Below the pieces are notes generated by a model that searched no databases, was not told the DNA's origin, and saw only the letters and a program-made list of their open reading frames with translations. Both the position numbers and the translations under genes were made by a program. This document shows, in pieces, positions 8,979-16,554 of a DNA stretch of 24,162 nt. The first letter of the stretch is position 1. Each line of letters begins with the position of its first letter. This stretch comes from F23-D06 sp045600525. Lineage in GTDB: Bacteria > Bacteroidota > Bacteroidia > Bacteroidales > WCHB1-69. The DNA lies in the NCBI GenBank assembly GCA_045600525.1, contig JAZRYC010000166.1:1-24162 (forward strand), read 5' to 3'.

Positions 8979-10190
8979 ATGAACATAAAAATAACGTTCT
9001 TATTGTGTGTGGCACTATTTTCCTTTTGTATCACACCAATCAACGGCCAGACGAGTGATAAAATATTCAAAGTCGTAATTGACGCAGGGCATGGGGATCA
9101 TGACCCCGGATGTATCGGCACTTTGCTAAAAGAGAAGGATGTAAATCTGGACGTAGCCCTAAAACTTGGCAAACTCATTAGCGAAAATTGTCCCGACGTA
9201 CAGGTTATCTACACTAGGAAAACTGACGTATTCGTAGAATTATACCGTCGCGCGCAAATTGCCAACAGCAATCATGCGGACCTTTTCATCTCCATACACT
9301 GCAATGCATCGGAAAGTCCGCAAGGCAACGGAGTGGAAACCTTCGTCATGGGTCTCGCCAAAAGTGAGGCCAACCAAGCCGTAGCCAGAAAAGAAAATGC
9401 GGCCATGCTCATGGAAAAGAACTATCAGAACAACTATGACGGATTCAACCCTAGCTCCCCGGAATCCAATGTGATTTTCTCCCTATACTCTTCTGCCTAT
9501 CTAAATCAGTCCATCATTTTAGCCAGCAAAGTTCAACACAACCTCTTATCCACCTCCCATTTAAACGATCGGGGGGTAAAGCAAGCCGGCTATTGGGTTC
9601 TATACAAGGTGGCCATGCCCAGCATACTTGTTGAATTGGGATTCCTTTCCAATCCTTCTGACCAAGCCTACTTGGCCAAGCAAGCCAACATACAACGAGA
9701 AGCAGCCGCCATTTACAACGCCTTCGTGGACTATCTTTCCACTGTAAACGGTTCCTCACACAAACATCTGACAATCACTCCGCTCCCCCCAGAAAACGAG
9801 CCCACCGGCAAGACTCAGGAAACGGCAAATCATGATGCCAGCACAGGGAAAGCATCTGTTTCCACTCAAAAAGAAGAAGTTGTCAACAACATCGCCCCGG
9901 CGGAATCCACCCTTGACAAATCAAAGGACGAAGTTCGTTTTAGAGTTCAATTTTTCGCATCTCCTGAGCAACTGGCCACAAATGATGCACGTTTAAAAGG
10001 TCTACCTGATGTCAAATCCTTTCATGAGAACAACTGGTGGAAATACACTGCCGGCATCGAAGCATCGCACGAGCGTATCGTCCAGATTTTGGCAGAAGTA
10101 AAGAAAAAATATCCTGACGCATTCATTGTGGCTTTTATGGGAGAACAAAAAATCAGTGAAAAAGAGGGGCTAAGATTACTGAAAAAATAA
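8979..10190 (+). CDS. N-acetylmuramoyl-L-alanine amidase (Amidase_3) with C-terminal SPOR-like domain
   Basis: This secreted zinc amidase cuts the bond between N-acetylmuramic acid and the peptide stem, a step used in daughter-cell separation and wall turnover. A signal peptide (~1-23, ending NG) precedes the Amidase_3 domain (~28-255). Expected zinc and catalytic residues are visible: His38 in DAGHGDHD, Glu52 in LKEKDVNL, His107 in ISIHCN and Glu219 in VELGFLSN. A low-complexity linker (~260-320) leads to a SPOR-like domain (~320-390; RVQFFASPEQL, DAFIVAF), which in this family tends to bind denuded glycan at septa. ATG at 8979 was preferred over the GTG just before it. A promoter box lies upstream. 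The next gene has its own box directly after this stop, so shared transcription is optional. Confidence 0.93.
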   Translation: MNIKITFLLCVALFSFCITPINGQTSDKIFKVVIDAGHGDHDPGCIGTLLKEKDVNLDVALKLGKLISENCPDVQVIYTRKTDVFVELYRRAQIANSNHADLFISIHCNASESPQGNGVETFVMGLAKSEANQAVARKENAAMLMEKNYQNNYDGFNPSSPESNVIFSLYSSAYLNQSIILASKVQHNLLSTSHLNDRGVKQAGYWVLYKVAMPSILVELGFLSNPSDQAYLAKQANIQREAAAIYNAFVDYLSTVNGSSHKHLTITPLPPENEPTGKTQETANHDASTGKASVSTQKEEVVNNIAPAESTLDKSKDEVRFRVQFFASPEQLATNDARLKGLPDVKSFHENNWWKYTAGIEASHERIVQILAEVKKKYPDAFIVAFMGEQKISEKEGLRLLKK

Positions 10191-10198
10191 TACTTTTG
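10191..10198 (+). promoter_or_regulatory. -7 box for the MCE-mltG operon
   Basis: TACTTTTG matches TAnnTTTG and starts at the base after the amidase stop codon. Transcription would begin near 10205, about 19 nt before the MCE-protein ATG. No TTTG -33 element was found. Confidence 0.6.
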
Positions 10199-10223
10199 CA
10201 CCCTTTCAAAAACATTCCACGAA

Positions 10224-11201
10224 ATGAGTTCAGACGAAGCCCAGAAAACCTATTCTCCTAAAAACGTAAAAAGCATGAAGGTGGCTATTTTCTGTATTGC
10301 CGCCCTATTGATTTTCTATTTGGGAACGAATTTTCTTAAAGGGTTAAATGTTTTCAGCCATAAGACCTACTATTATGCAGTCTTCGAAGACGTTGGAGCC
10401 CTTCATGAGAGCACTACGGTCGCTGTCAACGGATATCCTATTGGAAAAGTAAATAAAATCACCCTACTCAGTACAAATCCCACACGCATTTGCGCAGAAT
10501 TTCTCATCACTGAGAAAATCGACATTCCCGAAGATTCCAAATTTGAAGTGGCCCAGAAGGACGTTCTGGGCGGCATGATCGTCAATGTGCTCATCGGCCA
10601 ATCTTCCAGAATGGCTCACAATAAAGACACCTTGGCCTGCTGTCTTGCCGGAGGAATGTTTGACGGCATAGATGAATTAAAAGGGCAACTTGCCAGTGTG
10701 CTTTCCTCTGTGGACACTATCGGTATTGCATTAAAATCAGCCTTTCTGCCTAATGACCCCGACAATGGCGCTCTCATGCTCAAAAGCACCCTCGTCAATT
10801 TAGAGGCCTCCACACGCCATCTCAATTCCCTGCTTGCTTCCAACGAGAACAAGGTGGGCGAAATGGTAACCAAGCTCAACGGTTTCAGCAGCACATTAAA
10901 CAGCGCATCTCCAAAACTGGAAGCCATCATTGATAATTTGGACAATATCTCAGACTCCATCGCGCAAGCCAATATAAAAGCCTTATTTGTAGATGCGCAG
11001 GAAACCATGTCGCACATCAATAAGGTGACGGCCCAATTGGAAAAAGGCGAAGGAACTGCCGGCCAGCTCATGCACGACGATTCTCTCTACAATAATATCA
11101 ACAAAGCAGCTGAGAGTCTGGACGCCCTACTAAAAGATTTAAAGACCCACCCCGGCAGATATATCAACATCAGCGTTTTTGGAAAAAATAAAAATCAATA
11201 A
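10224..11201 (+). CDS. MCE/MlaD-family substrate-binding protein
   Basis: This 325-residue protein has a single N-terminal membrane helix (~18-37) and an MCE domain (~46-125; YYYAVFEDVGALHESTTVAV, NGYPIGKV, DVLGGMIVNVLIG). A long helical region follows (~150-300), with repeated N/S/L-rich segments that could form a coiled coil or barrel. The C-terminus HPGRYINISVFG is common in Bacteroidota members. MCE proteins bind lipid in the periplasm for an ABC transporter (MlaFEDB type) that moves phospholipid between membranes. No permease or matching ATPase gene lies beside it, so partners must be elsewhere. It heads an apparent operon with DUF3127, NlpC/P60 and mltG genes, and its stop is one base before the next ATG. 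The family call is firm; the exact substrate is unknown. Confidence 0.9.
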   Translation: MSSDEAQKTYSPKNVKSMKVAIFCIAALLIFYLGTNFLKGLNVFSHKTYYYAVFEDVGALHESTTVAVNGYPIGKVNKITLLSTNPTRICAEFLITEKIDIPEDSKFEVAQKDVLGGMIVNVLIGQSSRMAHNKDTLACCLAGGMFDGIDELKGQLASVLSSVDTIGIALKSAFLPNDPDNGALMLKSTLVNLEASTRHLNSLLASNENKVGEMVTKLNGFSSTLNSASPKLEAIIDNLDNISDSIAQANIKALFVDAQETMSHINKVTAQLEKGEGTAGQLMHDDSLYNNINKAAESLDALLKDLKTHPGRYINISVFGKNKNQ

Positions 11202-11202
11202 T

Positions 11203-11655
11203 ATGTCATTGGAAATCACAGGAAAATTAATACAGAAACTGCCTATGCAGTCCGGTACCAGCGCTCGCACAGGAAGCAGTTGGCAGAAACAGGAATTCGT
11301 CATTGAAACAGGCGACCAATACCCGAAAAAAATATGTGCCAACCTTTGGGGCGACAAAGCCGACCAACTGAATCAATTCAACATCGGGGATCCCATCAAA
11401 GTTTCCTTTGATTTGGAATCCAGAGAATTCAACGGAAAATGGTACACCGATGTCAAGGCATGGAAAATTGAGGTACCACAGGCTGGTACTGGCATGCCTA
11501 CAGGATATCCTGTTCCCGAGCCTGCTGCCTACAACCCAGCATCCATACAGACACCGCACACGGCCTATTCCGCTCCCACCAACGACTTGCCCAACCTTGG
11601 TCAAGATGAAGCCACCTTTACAGACGACGGCATGACCGACGACCTCCCCTTCTAA
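11203..11655 (+). CDS. DUF3127 protein with SSB-like acidic C-terminal tip
   Basis: This 150-residue cytoplasmic protein has no signal peptide or membrane segment. Residues 1-90 match the DUF3127 family (start MSLEITGKLI, then SWQKQEFVIETGDQYPKKI, GKWYTDVKAWKI), a small beta-rich domain that looks like an OB fold. A Pro/Ala/Gly/Tyr-rich linker (~91-130) leads to an acidic tail ending MTDDLPF. This plan of OB-like domain, flexible linker and acidic D-D-x-P-F tip copies single-stranded DNA-binding protein (SSB), whose tip recruits repair and replication proteins. The biochemical role is not established to my knowledge; nucleic-acid binding is inference. ATG at 11203 was chosen; an upstream in-frame TTG (11179) would lie inside the preceding gene. 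Spacing to that gene is 1 nt, suggesting coupled translation. Confidence 0.88.
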   Translation: MSLEITGKLIQKLPMQSGTSARTGSSWQKQEFVIETGDQYPKKICANLWGDKADQLNQFNIGDPIKVSFDLESREFNGKWYTDVKAWKIEVPQAGTGMPTGYPVPEPAAYNPASIQTPHTAYSAPTNDLPNLGQDEATFTDDGMTDDLPF

Positions 11656-11695
11656 CAAGGGCGCCCGTCTTTCAATCTCATAAAATCCCATTCCC

Positions 11696-12496
11696 ATGAC
11701 GTACGGAATCTGCATATATATGTCCGTGACGATGCGTGCTGAAAATTCGCACACATCGGAAATGGTTTCACAACTTCTTTTTGGTGAGACGTATCAGGTT
11801 TTGGAAAATTCAGATGAATGGATCAAAGTATGCACATCCGACTGCCAATATGAAGGTTGGATCAGTTTGAAGCAGCATACAGGCCTAACAGAGGAAGCCT
11901 TCCTTCAATACAAAGAATTGCCCAAATACTTTGTAAAGGAACTATTCCTATACGTGCGTGACTCGAGTTCCAACATATCCTTCCCTATTTTCATTGGATC
12001 TCAGTTTCCGCTTCCTGAAAATGGATGCTTCACTTTGGCAGGCAAACATTTTCACGTAGAATTACCAACATCTACCAACGTTATTCAGCACCCGTCTCTC
12101 GACCATCAGCAGGAAGAGCTTTTATCTTTCGCTTTAAAATATGCCAATGCCCCCTACTTATGGGGAGGACGAACACCGGCAGGGATTGACTGCTCCGGAT
12201 TTGTTCAAATCGTCTTCAAGAGTTTGGGCATACAGCTTCCCCGCGACGCCTCCCAGCAAGTTAATCATGGCGAAATCGTCTATTTTGTGGAAGAAGCGCA
12301 AATCGGCGATGTGGCATTTTTCGAGAACGAAGAAGGACATATCATTCATACCGGCATTATCTGCGGGCACCATCAAATCCTGCACGCATCCGGTCACGTC
12401 CAAATCAATGCCCTCGACGAAACCGGAATCTATCATCAGGAACTTGGGAAATACACCCACCAGCTGCGCATCATCAAGCGTATTTTGGAAAAATAG
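11696..12496 (+). CDS. NlpC/P60 (C40) peptidase, dipeptidyl-peptidase VI-like
   Basis: This 266-residue cysteine peptidase probably cuts gamma-D-Glu to diamino-acid bonds in wall peptides. An SH3b-like region (~5-60; WIKV, EGWISL) and a second small beta region (~80-125) precede the catalytic domain (~140-262). The likely catalytic residues are Cys166 in GIDCSGFVQ, His218 in IIHTGI and His230 in ILHASGH. YLWGGRTPAGIDCSGF is a clear family signature. No signal peptide is seen, so the enzyme probably acts in the cytoplasm on imported muropeptides, as proposed for dipeptidyl-peptidase VI-type enzymes. It lies 40 nt after the DUF3127 gene and 12 nt before mltG in the same direction. The family is certain; substrate and location are inferred. 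Confidence 0.92.
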   Translation: MTYGICIYMSVTMRAENSHTSEMVSQLLFGETYQVLENSDEWIKVCTSDCQYEGWISLKQHTGLTEEAFLQYKELPKYFVKELFLYVRDSSSNISFPIFIGSQFPLPENGCFTLAGKHFHVELPTSTNVIQHPSLDHQQEELLSFALKYANAPYLWGGRTPAGIDCSGFVQIVFKSLGIQLPRDASQQVNHGEIVYFVEEAQIGDVAFFENEEGHIIHTGIICGHHQILHASGHVQINALDETGIYHQELGKYTHQLRIIKRILEK

Positions 12497-12508
12497 AAGC
12501 ATTTTATC

Positions 12509-13531
12509 ATGAAAAAGAAACTTCTCATAGCAGGCATCATTTTATTTGTGTTTGCCGCAGCCGTTGTAGGCGCCATAGCATACGTGATTTTCGGATCAAA
12601 CACCCAAAACAAGTCGGCCGTTACCATTACCATTCCACGGCATTCTGACTATCTGCAAATGCTGGATACCCTAACAGAGAACGACCTCCTTCGCAGCGAA
12701 ACCACCTTTGACATAATGGCACACGTCATGAAATTCAAAACTCCGCACGTGGGACATTACACCATTCAGCCCAAGACCAGCAATTATGAACTTATACGCC
12801 TGCTAAGAAAAGGGCAGCACTACCCAGTCACATTCTCTTTCAACAATATTAGAACCTTAGATCAATTTGCAGAAAAGGCGTCCAAAACATTCTTCTTTGA
12901 AAAAAGAGAGTTATTAGATCTGCTCTACAATCCCACTTTTTTAAAAAAGTACAATGTCAATCCTCTAACATGTGCATCTCTTTTCCTTCCCAACAGCTAC
13001 GAAATCTATTACGATATCACGCCTGAGGGATTTATTGAAAAGCTCTACGGGGAATACCAATCGTTTTGGAATGAGGGAAGGCTTCACAAAGCGCAGGAAA
13101 TCGGCCTGACGCCCGTAGAAATATCCACTTTAGCATCCATCGTGGAGGAGGAGAACTTCAGAGCCGAAGAAAAAGCCGTCATAGCCGGACTGTATATCAA
13201 CCGACTGCATAAAGGCATGCTCTTACAATCAGACCCAACCGTAAAATTCGCTATAGGTGATTTTTCAAGGCAACGCATTCTCAATGAGGATTTGAAAGTT
13301 GATTCGCCCTATAACACATACAAATACAAAGGCCTTCCTCCGGGGCCAATACGGATCCCCGAGGCATCCACCCTGGACTCCGTACTAAACTATCAGCATC
13401 ACAACTATTTATATATGTGTGCTAAAGAAGATTTTTCAGGATATCACAACTTTACTTCCAGTGCCAGCGTACACCTGCAGAATGCCGCTCGTTATAGGAA
13501 GGCGCTCAACAATCGCAACATCAAACACTAA
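12509..13531 (+). CDS. mltG: MltG, endolytic murein transglycosylase
   Basis: This 340-residue YceG-family enzyme cleaves newly made glycan strands inside the inner membrane's outer face and is thought to set strand length. A lysine-rich start and a single membrane helix (~5-28) anchor it. A LysM-like region follows (~35-105), then the catalytic domain (~110-335) with TLASIVEEENFRAEEKAVIA around the likely catalytic Glu213. Other family segments are INRLHKGMLLQSDPTVKFA, YNTYKYKGLPPGPI and the late FTSSASVH. Length and motifs are normal for the family. It closes the MCE-led operon. Its TAA overlaps the ftsW stop by 4 bases on the other strand, leaving no room for a terminator. Confidence 0.97.
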   Translation: MKKKLLIAGIILFVFAAAVVGAIAYVIFGSNTQNKSAVTITIPRHSDYLQMLDTLTENDLLRSETTFDIMAHVMKFKTPHVGHYTIQPKTSNYELIRLLRKGQHYPVTFSFNNIRTLDQFAEKASKTFFFEKRELLDLLYNPTFLKKYNVNPLTCASLFLPNSYEIYYDITPEGFIEKLYGEYQSFWNEGRLHKAQEIGLTPVEISTLASIVEEENFRAEEKAVIAGLYINRLHKGMLLQSDPTVKFAIGDFSRQRILNEDLKVDSPYNTYKYKGLPPGPIRIPEASTLDSVLNYQHHNYLYMCAKEDFSGYHNFTSSASVHLQNAARYRKALNNRNIKH

Positions 13532-14688
13532 TCGTCCAATTCCCTTCTATATTTCATGTGCTGAACCGGCTCGATGCGATCAGGTTCTTCAATATTCTTT
13601 TTACTGATATTGAGCAGCAGTCCCATAGCGCAGCCCGACACGAATAGCGAAGCACCGCCACTGCTGATAAAGGGGAGTGTCTGACCAGTCGTAGGCAACA
13701 ATTCGCAATTCACGCCAATATGCACCAACGCCTGACAGGTAAACCAAAAGCCAATACCAAAAGCCAACAGTGATCCCATCGCATTGGGCGAAGCCTTAGA
13801 TATACGCCAAGAGCGATAGAAGATTACCAAATAAGCCATTAGGACAATCAACCCCATGACGATACCGGTTTCCTCAAATAATGAGGCGAAAGCATAGTCG
13901 GTCGCATTCTCAGGCAATCTGTTTTTAATCACACCTTTTCCAGGTCCGGCAGGATTCAGTCCCGAACGTGCGATGGCAGCACGCGAAAGAATCATCTGAT
14001 CACCATAGCCATTGGTATTATCTTTTGTAAAATAATATTCCCAACGATTCACAAACGTTCCCATACGACCGATTTTAGACGCATTTCCGTCGCCACTCTT
14101 TATCACGACCAAGACCAACAAACCCACCAGCAAGGCAGCCGCTCCCATTACACGCAAAATATACTTCATCTTGAAGCCACCAACAAAGAATATCACCATA
14201 CCGGTAATGAAGAGAATGATTGCGGTGGACATATTGAGTGCGGCAATAGCGCCGCAGAACAGCACCAGAACGACCAACAAGTATATCATATCGTGCTCGG
14301 AAAGTTCTTGGAACTTATTATATCTTCGTCCAATAAAATTAGAGAAAAACACAATAACCAAAAAACCAATCATATAAAAAGTCTGGACGTCGTGTCCCAT
14401 AAAAGTGATACCACGAACAGCCTTGGAAAGCATCGTCAGAACCAACAGAAGACCGGCAAACAAAATACCCGGGAGTGCAAAATGATCAACCATCTTCTTA
14501 TAATTCAGAAAATAGCAAACCATCAGACCGGCATAACACATTAGCAAATGGACCACATGTCCTAACACCTGGCGCCCGCCTGTGCTATAGACCATCAGCA
14601 CAGAAACCATTGTTAGAAAAATCACCAGTCCTAAAATGATTCTGTCTCCCTTGAAAAGGATCTTTCGTTTTGGGGTTTCTTCTTCCAT
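13528..14688 (-). CDS. ftsW: FtsW, septal peptidoglycan polymerase (divergent)
   Basis: This 386-residue SEDS glycosyltransferase polymerises lipid II at the septum with its partner FtsI. About ten hydrophobic segments are visible. Conserved pieces include LPENATDYAFASLFEETG, with the presumed catalytic Asp264 in the ATD context, and GQTLPFISSGGASL near 336-350. Unusually, the region equivalent to GAxRWI...QPSE reads SKAVRGITFMGHDVQTFYM (88-106): the Trp and the whole Pro-Ser-Glu are missing. ATG at 14688 was chosen, 7 nt after the preceding stop. A TTG at 14709 would add seven residues and overlap that gene. It is the last gene of the dcw operon here. It could be a specialised FtsW; RodA is less likely given the cluster context. 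Confidence 0.9.
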   Translation of the reverse strand: MEEETPKRKILFKGDRIILGLVIFLTMVSVLMVYSTGGRQVLGHVVHLLMCYAGLMVCYFLNYKKMVDHFALPGILFAGLLLVLTMLSKAVRGITFMGHDVQTFYMIGFLVIVFFSNFIGRRYNKFQELSEHDMIYLLVVLVLFCGAIAALNMSTAIILFITGMVIFFVGGFKMKYILRVMGAAALLVGLLVLVVIKSGDGNASKIGRMGTFVNRWEYYFTKDNTNGYGDQMILSRAAIARSGLNPAGPGKGVIKNRLPENATDYAFASLFEETGIVMGLIVLMAYLVIFYRSWRISKASPNAMGSLLAFGIGFWFTCQALVHIGVNCELLPTTGQTLPFISSGGASLFVSGCAMGLLLNISKKNIEEPDRIEPVQHMKYRRELDD

Positions 14689-14695
14689 GAAAATA

Positions 14696-15253
14696 TTATA
14701 ATTGTCCAACAGCAGATTTGAATCTGTTGCCTCTTTCGCGATAAGTCATTTGCGCATTTCCATTAACGCCAGGTGAAAAGAGCACTGCATACCCGTTATC
14801 GCCAGCATAGTAAGCCTGACGCACCGCATCCTCCATATTCATCTCCACAAACACGGGGATATCCAATGACGCAAAAAAGTTATACCCTTCAGTATTGTAA
14901 ACGCCTTGCATGACAATGCATTTAACCTTTTCACGAATAGTATCCACCAAATCGTCGGTTACTTTTTCCGTATCATCAATATTCATAATCCAAACCACCG
15001 GTTTGGTCATATTCTGTAAGGCAAACCATACAGAAGTAATATTTGTGGAACGAGCATCATTGATAAATTCAATACCATTCAATGTCTTAACATGTTCCAA
15101 TTTATGCGCGCTTCCTTCAAAATCAGAAAGAGAGGCGGCGATGTTTTTTTTGCGAATACTGACCAAATGGCTGGTAATGGAGGCCACCATTGGATTCGCA
15201 CGTTCTTGTTCCTGTTCAAACAGACTGAAGCTATTTGTTTTATTTGTTGCCAT
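14696..15253 (-). CDS. murD: MurD C-terminal domain only; apparent ligase remnant at the murD locus
   Basis: MurD (~450 residues) adds D-Glu to UDP-MurNAc-L-Ala. Only its C-terminal domain is present here, in an intact 185-residue frame with an ATG start at 15253. Residues ~20-185 align by eye with the MurD tail: NPMVASITSHLVSIRKKNI, SLSDFEGSAHKLEHV (HRLE in the family), INDARSTN (65-71; normally NDSKATN) and YRERGNRFK (171-179). The UDP-binding and ATP-binding domains are absent, and only 25 nt separate this gene from mraY, so no split N-terminal part fits. The GGxDKG stretch reads NIDDTEK, and SPACASFDxF reads SPGVNGNAQM. A ligase role is therefore very unlikely; a complete MurD must exist elsewhere. 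The open frame and coupling to ftsW suggest it is kept, possibly as a scaffold or regulator (inference). Confidence 0.82.
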   Translation of the reverse strand: MATNKTNSFSLFEQEQERANPMVASITSHLVSIRKKNIAASLSDFEGSAHKLEHVKTLNGIEFINDARSTNITSVWFALQNMTKPVVWIMNIDDTEKVTDDLVDTIREKVKCIVMQGVYNTEGYNFFASLDIPVFVEMNMEDAVRQAYYAGDNGYAVLFSPGVNGNAQMTYRERGNRFKSAVGQL

Positions 15254-15278
15254 ATCTTAATAGGTTATAGGTTTGGTT

Positions 15279-16535
15279 TTATCGTACTTTAAGAGTAACT
15301 ACGGTCAGCACAGCCAGAATAAGGCTAACAATAATAAAGTGCTGCACAATCGTCGACTCATGCATTCCTTTTTTCTGGAAATGGTGATGAAGAGGAGACA
15401 TTAGGAAGATGCGTCTTCCTTCCCCGTATTTTTTCTTTGTATATTTGAAATAGGACACCTGCATAATCACCGACACCGACTGAGCGAGGTATACGCCACA
15501 GAGAATGGGGATAAGGAGTTCCTTTCTGATAATGATACAAGACACGGCCACAATGCCACCAAGCATCAGGCTTCCGGTATCGCCCATAAACACCTTGGCG
15601 GGATAGCAGTTCCACCAATAAAAGCCCAGACAGGCACCAATAACGGCGGAAATAAAGATCACCAATTCACCGATATTGGGAATATACATGATATTGAGGT
15701 AATCAGCAAAAATCACATTACCGGACACATACGCCAACACGGCTATTGCAACCGCGATCACAGACGTAGTACCTGTGGCCAGACCATCAAGGCCATCGGT
15801 CAAATTTGCGCCATTGGAAACTGCCGCAATAATGAAGACAATAATGGGTATAAAGAACAGAAAAGACCATTTTCCAGACTCATCGCCCATCCAGCGCGTC
15901 AATTTGGAATAGTCTGCCTCATTATTCTTCACAAACGGAATCGTAGTCTTCATGGAATGGTGGGCTTCACCAAAGATCCTCGGCGTTTGCGCCGCGCTTT
16001 GGTTTTCTACCTGAAGAGCCGTTTGGACAGGCATATATTCGGCTGAAGTCTGAACTTTTTCACAAATTTTGGCATCTGGGTGAAAATACATCACACCACC
16101 CACCAATAGTCCCAGTACAATCTGTCCAAGTAGTTTCTTTCGCGGGGAAAGACCTTCCTTATTATGTTTGAAGACTTTAATATAGTCATCCATAAAGCCT
16201 AGGAAGCCCAACCATATCGTAGTGAATATCATCAAGAGGACATAGATGTTGTTCAACTTGCACAAAAGCAATACGGGGAGAAGAATGGCAAGAAGGATAA
16301 TCAGTCCGCCCATCGTCGGAGTACCTGCTTTCTCGTTCTGACCGGCAAGGCCTAAGTTGCGGACAGACTCCCCAATCTGCTTACGACGCAGAAATCCGAT
16401 GAACCATTTTCCAATAAAAATGGAGATACATAATGAAAGGACCAACGCAGTAGCGGACCTAAATGAAATATAGCGAATGACGCCAGCTCCAGGCAAGCCG
16501 GTATTATGTAGCCAATCAAACAAATAATACAACAT
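15279..16535 (-). CDS. mraY: MraY, phospho-MurNAc-pentapeptide transferase
   Basis: This 418-residue membrane enzyme transfers phospho-MurNAc-pentapeptide to undecaprenyl phosphate, making lipid I at the inner membrane. Family motifs are all visible: GTPTMGGL, GFMDDYIK, NLTDGLDGLA, FMGDTGSL and the histidine motif PLHHHFQKKG near the C-terminus. About ten membrane segments can be traced. Compared with the ~360-residue enterobacterial enzyme, an extra loop (~153-225) between transmembrane segments contains a polar stretch; such an insertion is usual in Bacteroidota MraY. It lies 19 nt after murE and 25 nt before the murD remnant, in the same operon. Confidence 0.97.
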   Translation of the reverse strand: MLYYLFDWLHNTGLPGAGVIRYISFRSATALVLSLCISIFIGKWFIGFLRRKQIGESVRNLGLAGQNEKAGTPTMGGLIILLAILLPVLLLCKLNNIYVLLMIFTTIWLGFLGFMDDYIKVFKHNKEGLSPRKKLLGQIVLGLLVGGVMYFHPDAKICEKVQTSAEYMPVQTALQVENQSAAQTPRIFGEAHHSMKTTIPFVKNNEADYSKLTRWMGDESGKWSFLFFIPIIVFIIAAVSNGANLTDGLDGLATGTTSVIAVAIAVLAYVSGNVIFADYLNIMYIPNIGELVIFISAVIGACLGFYWWNCYPAKVFMGDTGSLMLGGIVAVSCIIIRKELLIPILCGVYLAQSVSVIMQVSYFKYTKKKYGEGRRIFLMSPLHHHFQKKGMHESTIVQHFIIVSLILAVLTVVTLKVR

Positions 16536-16554
16536 ATAATAAATAGTTAATGAT

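Noticed and set aside
11659..11666. GGGCGCCC palindrome after the DUF3127 gene
   Set aside because: It has no loop and no T-run, so it is unlikely to be a terminator; the operon appears to continue.
15254..15278. A possible frameshift hiding the N-terminal part of MurD
   Set aside because: Only 25 bases separate mraY from the short frame, so the missing ~270 residues cannot be present in any frame.
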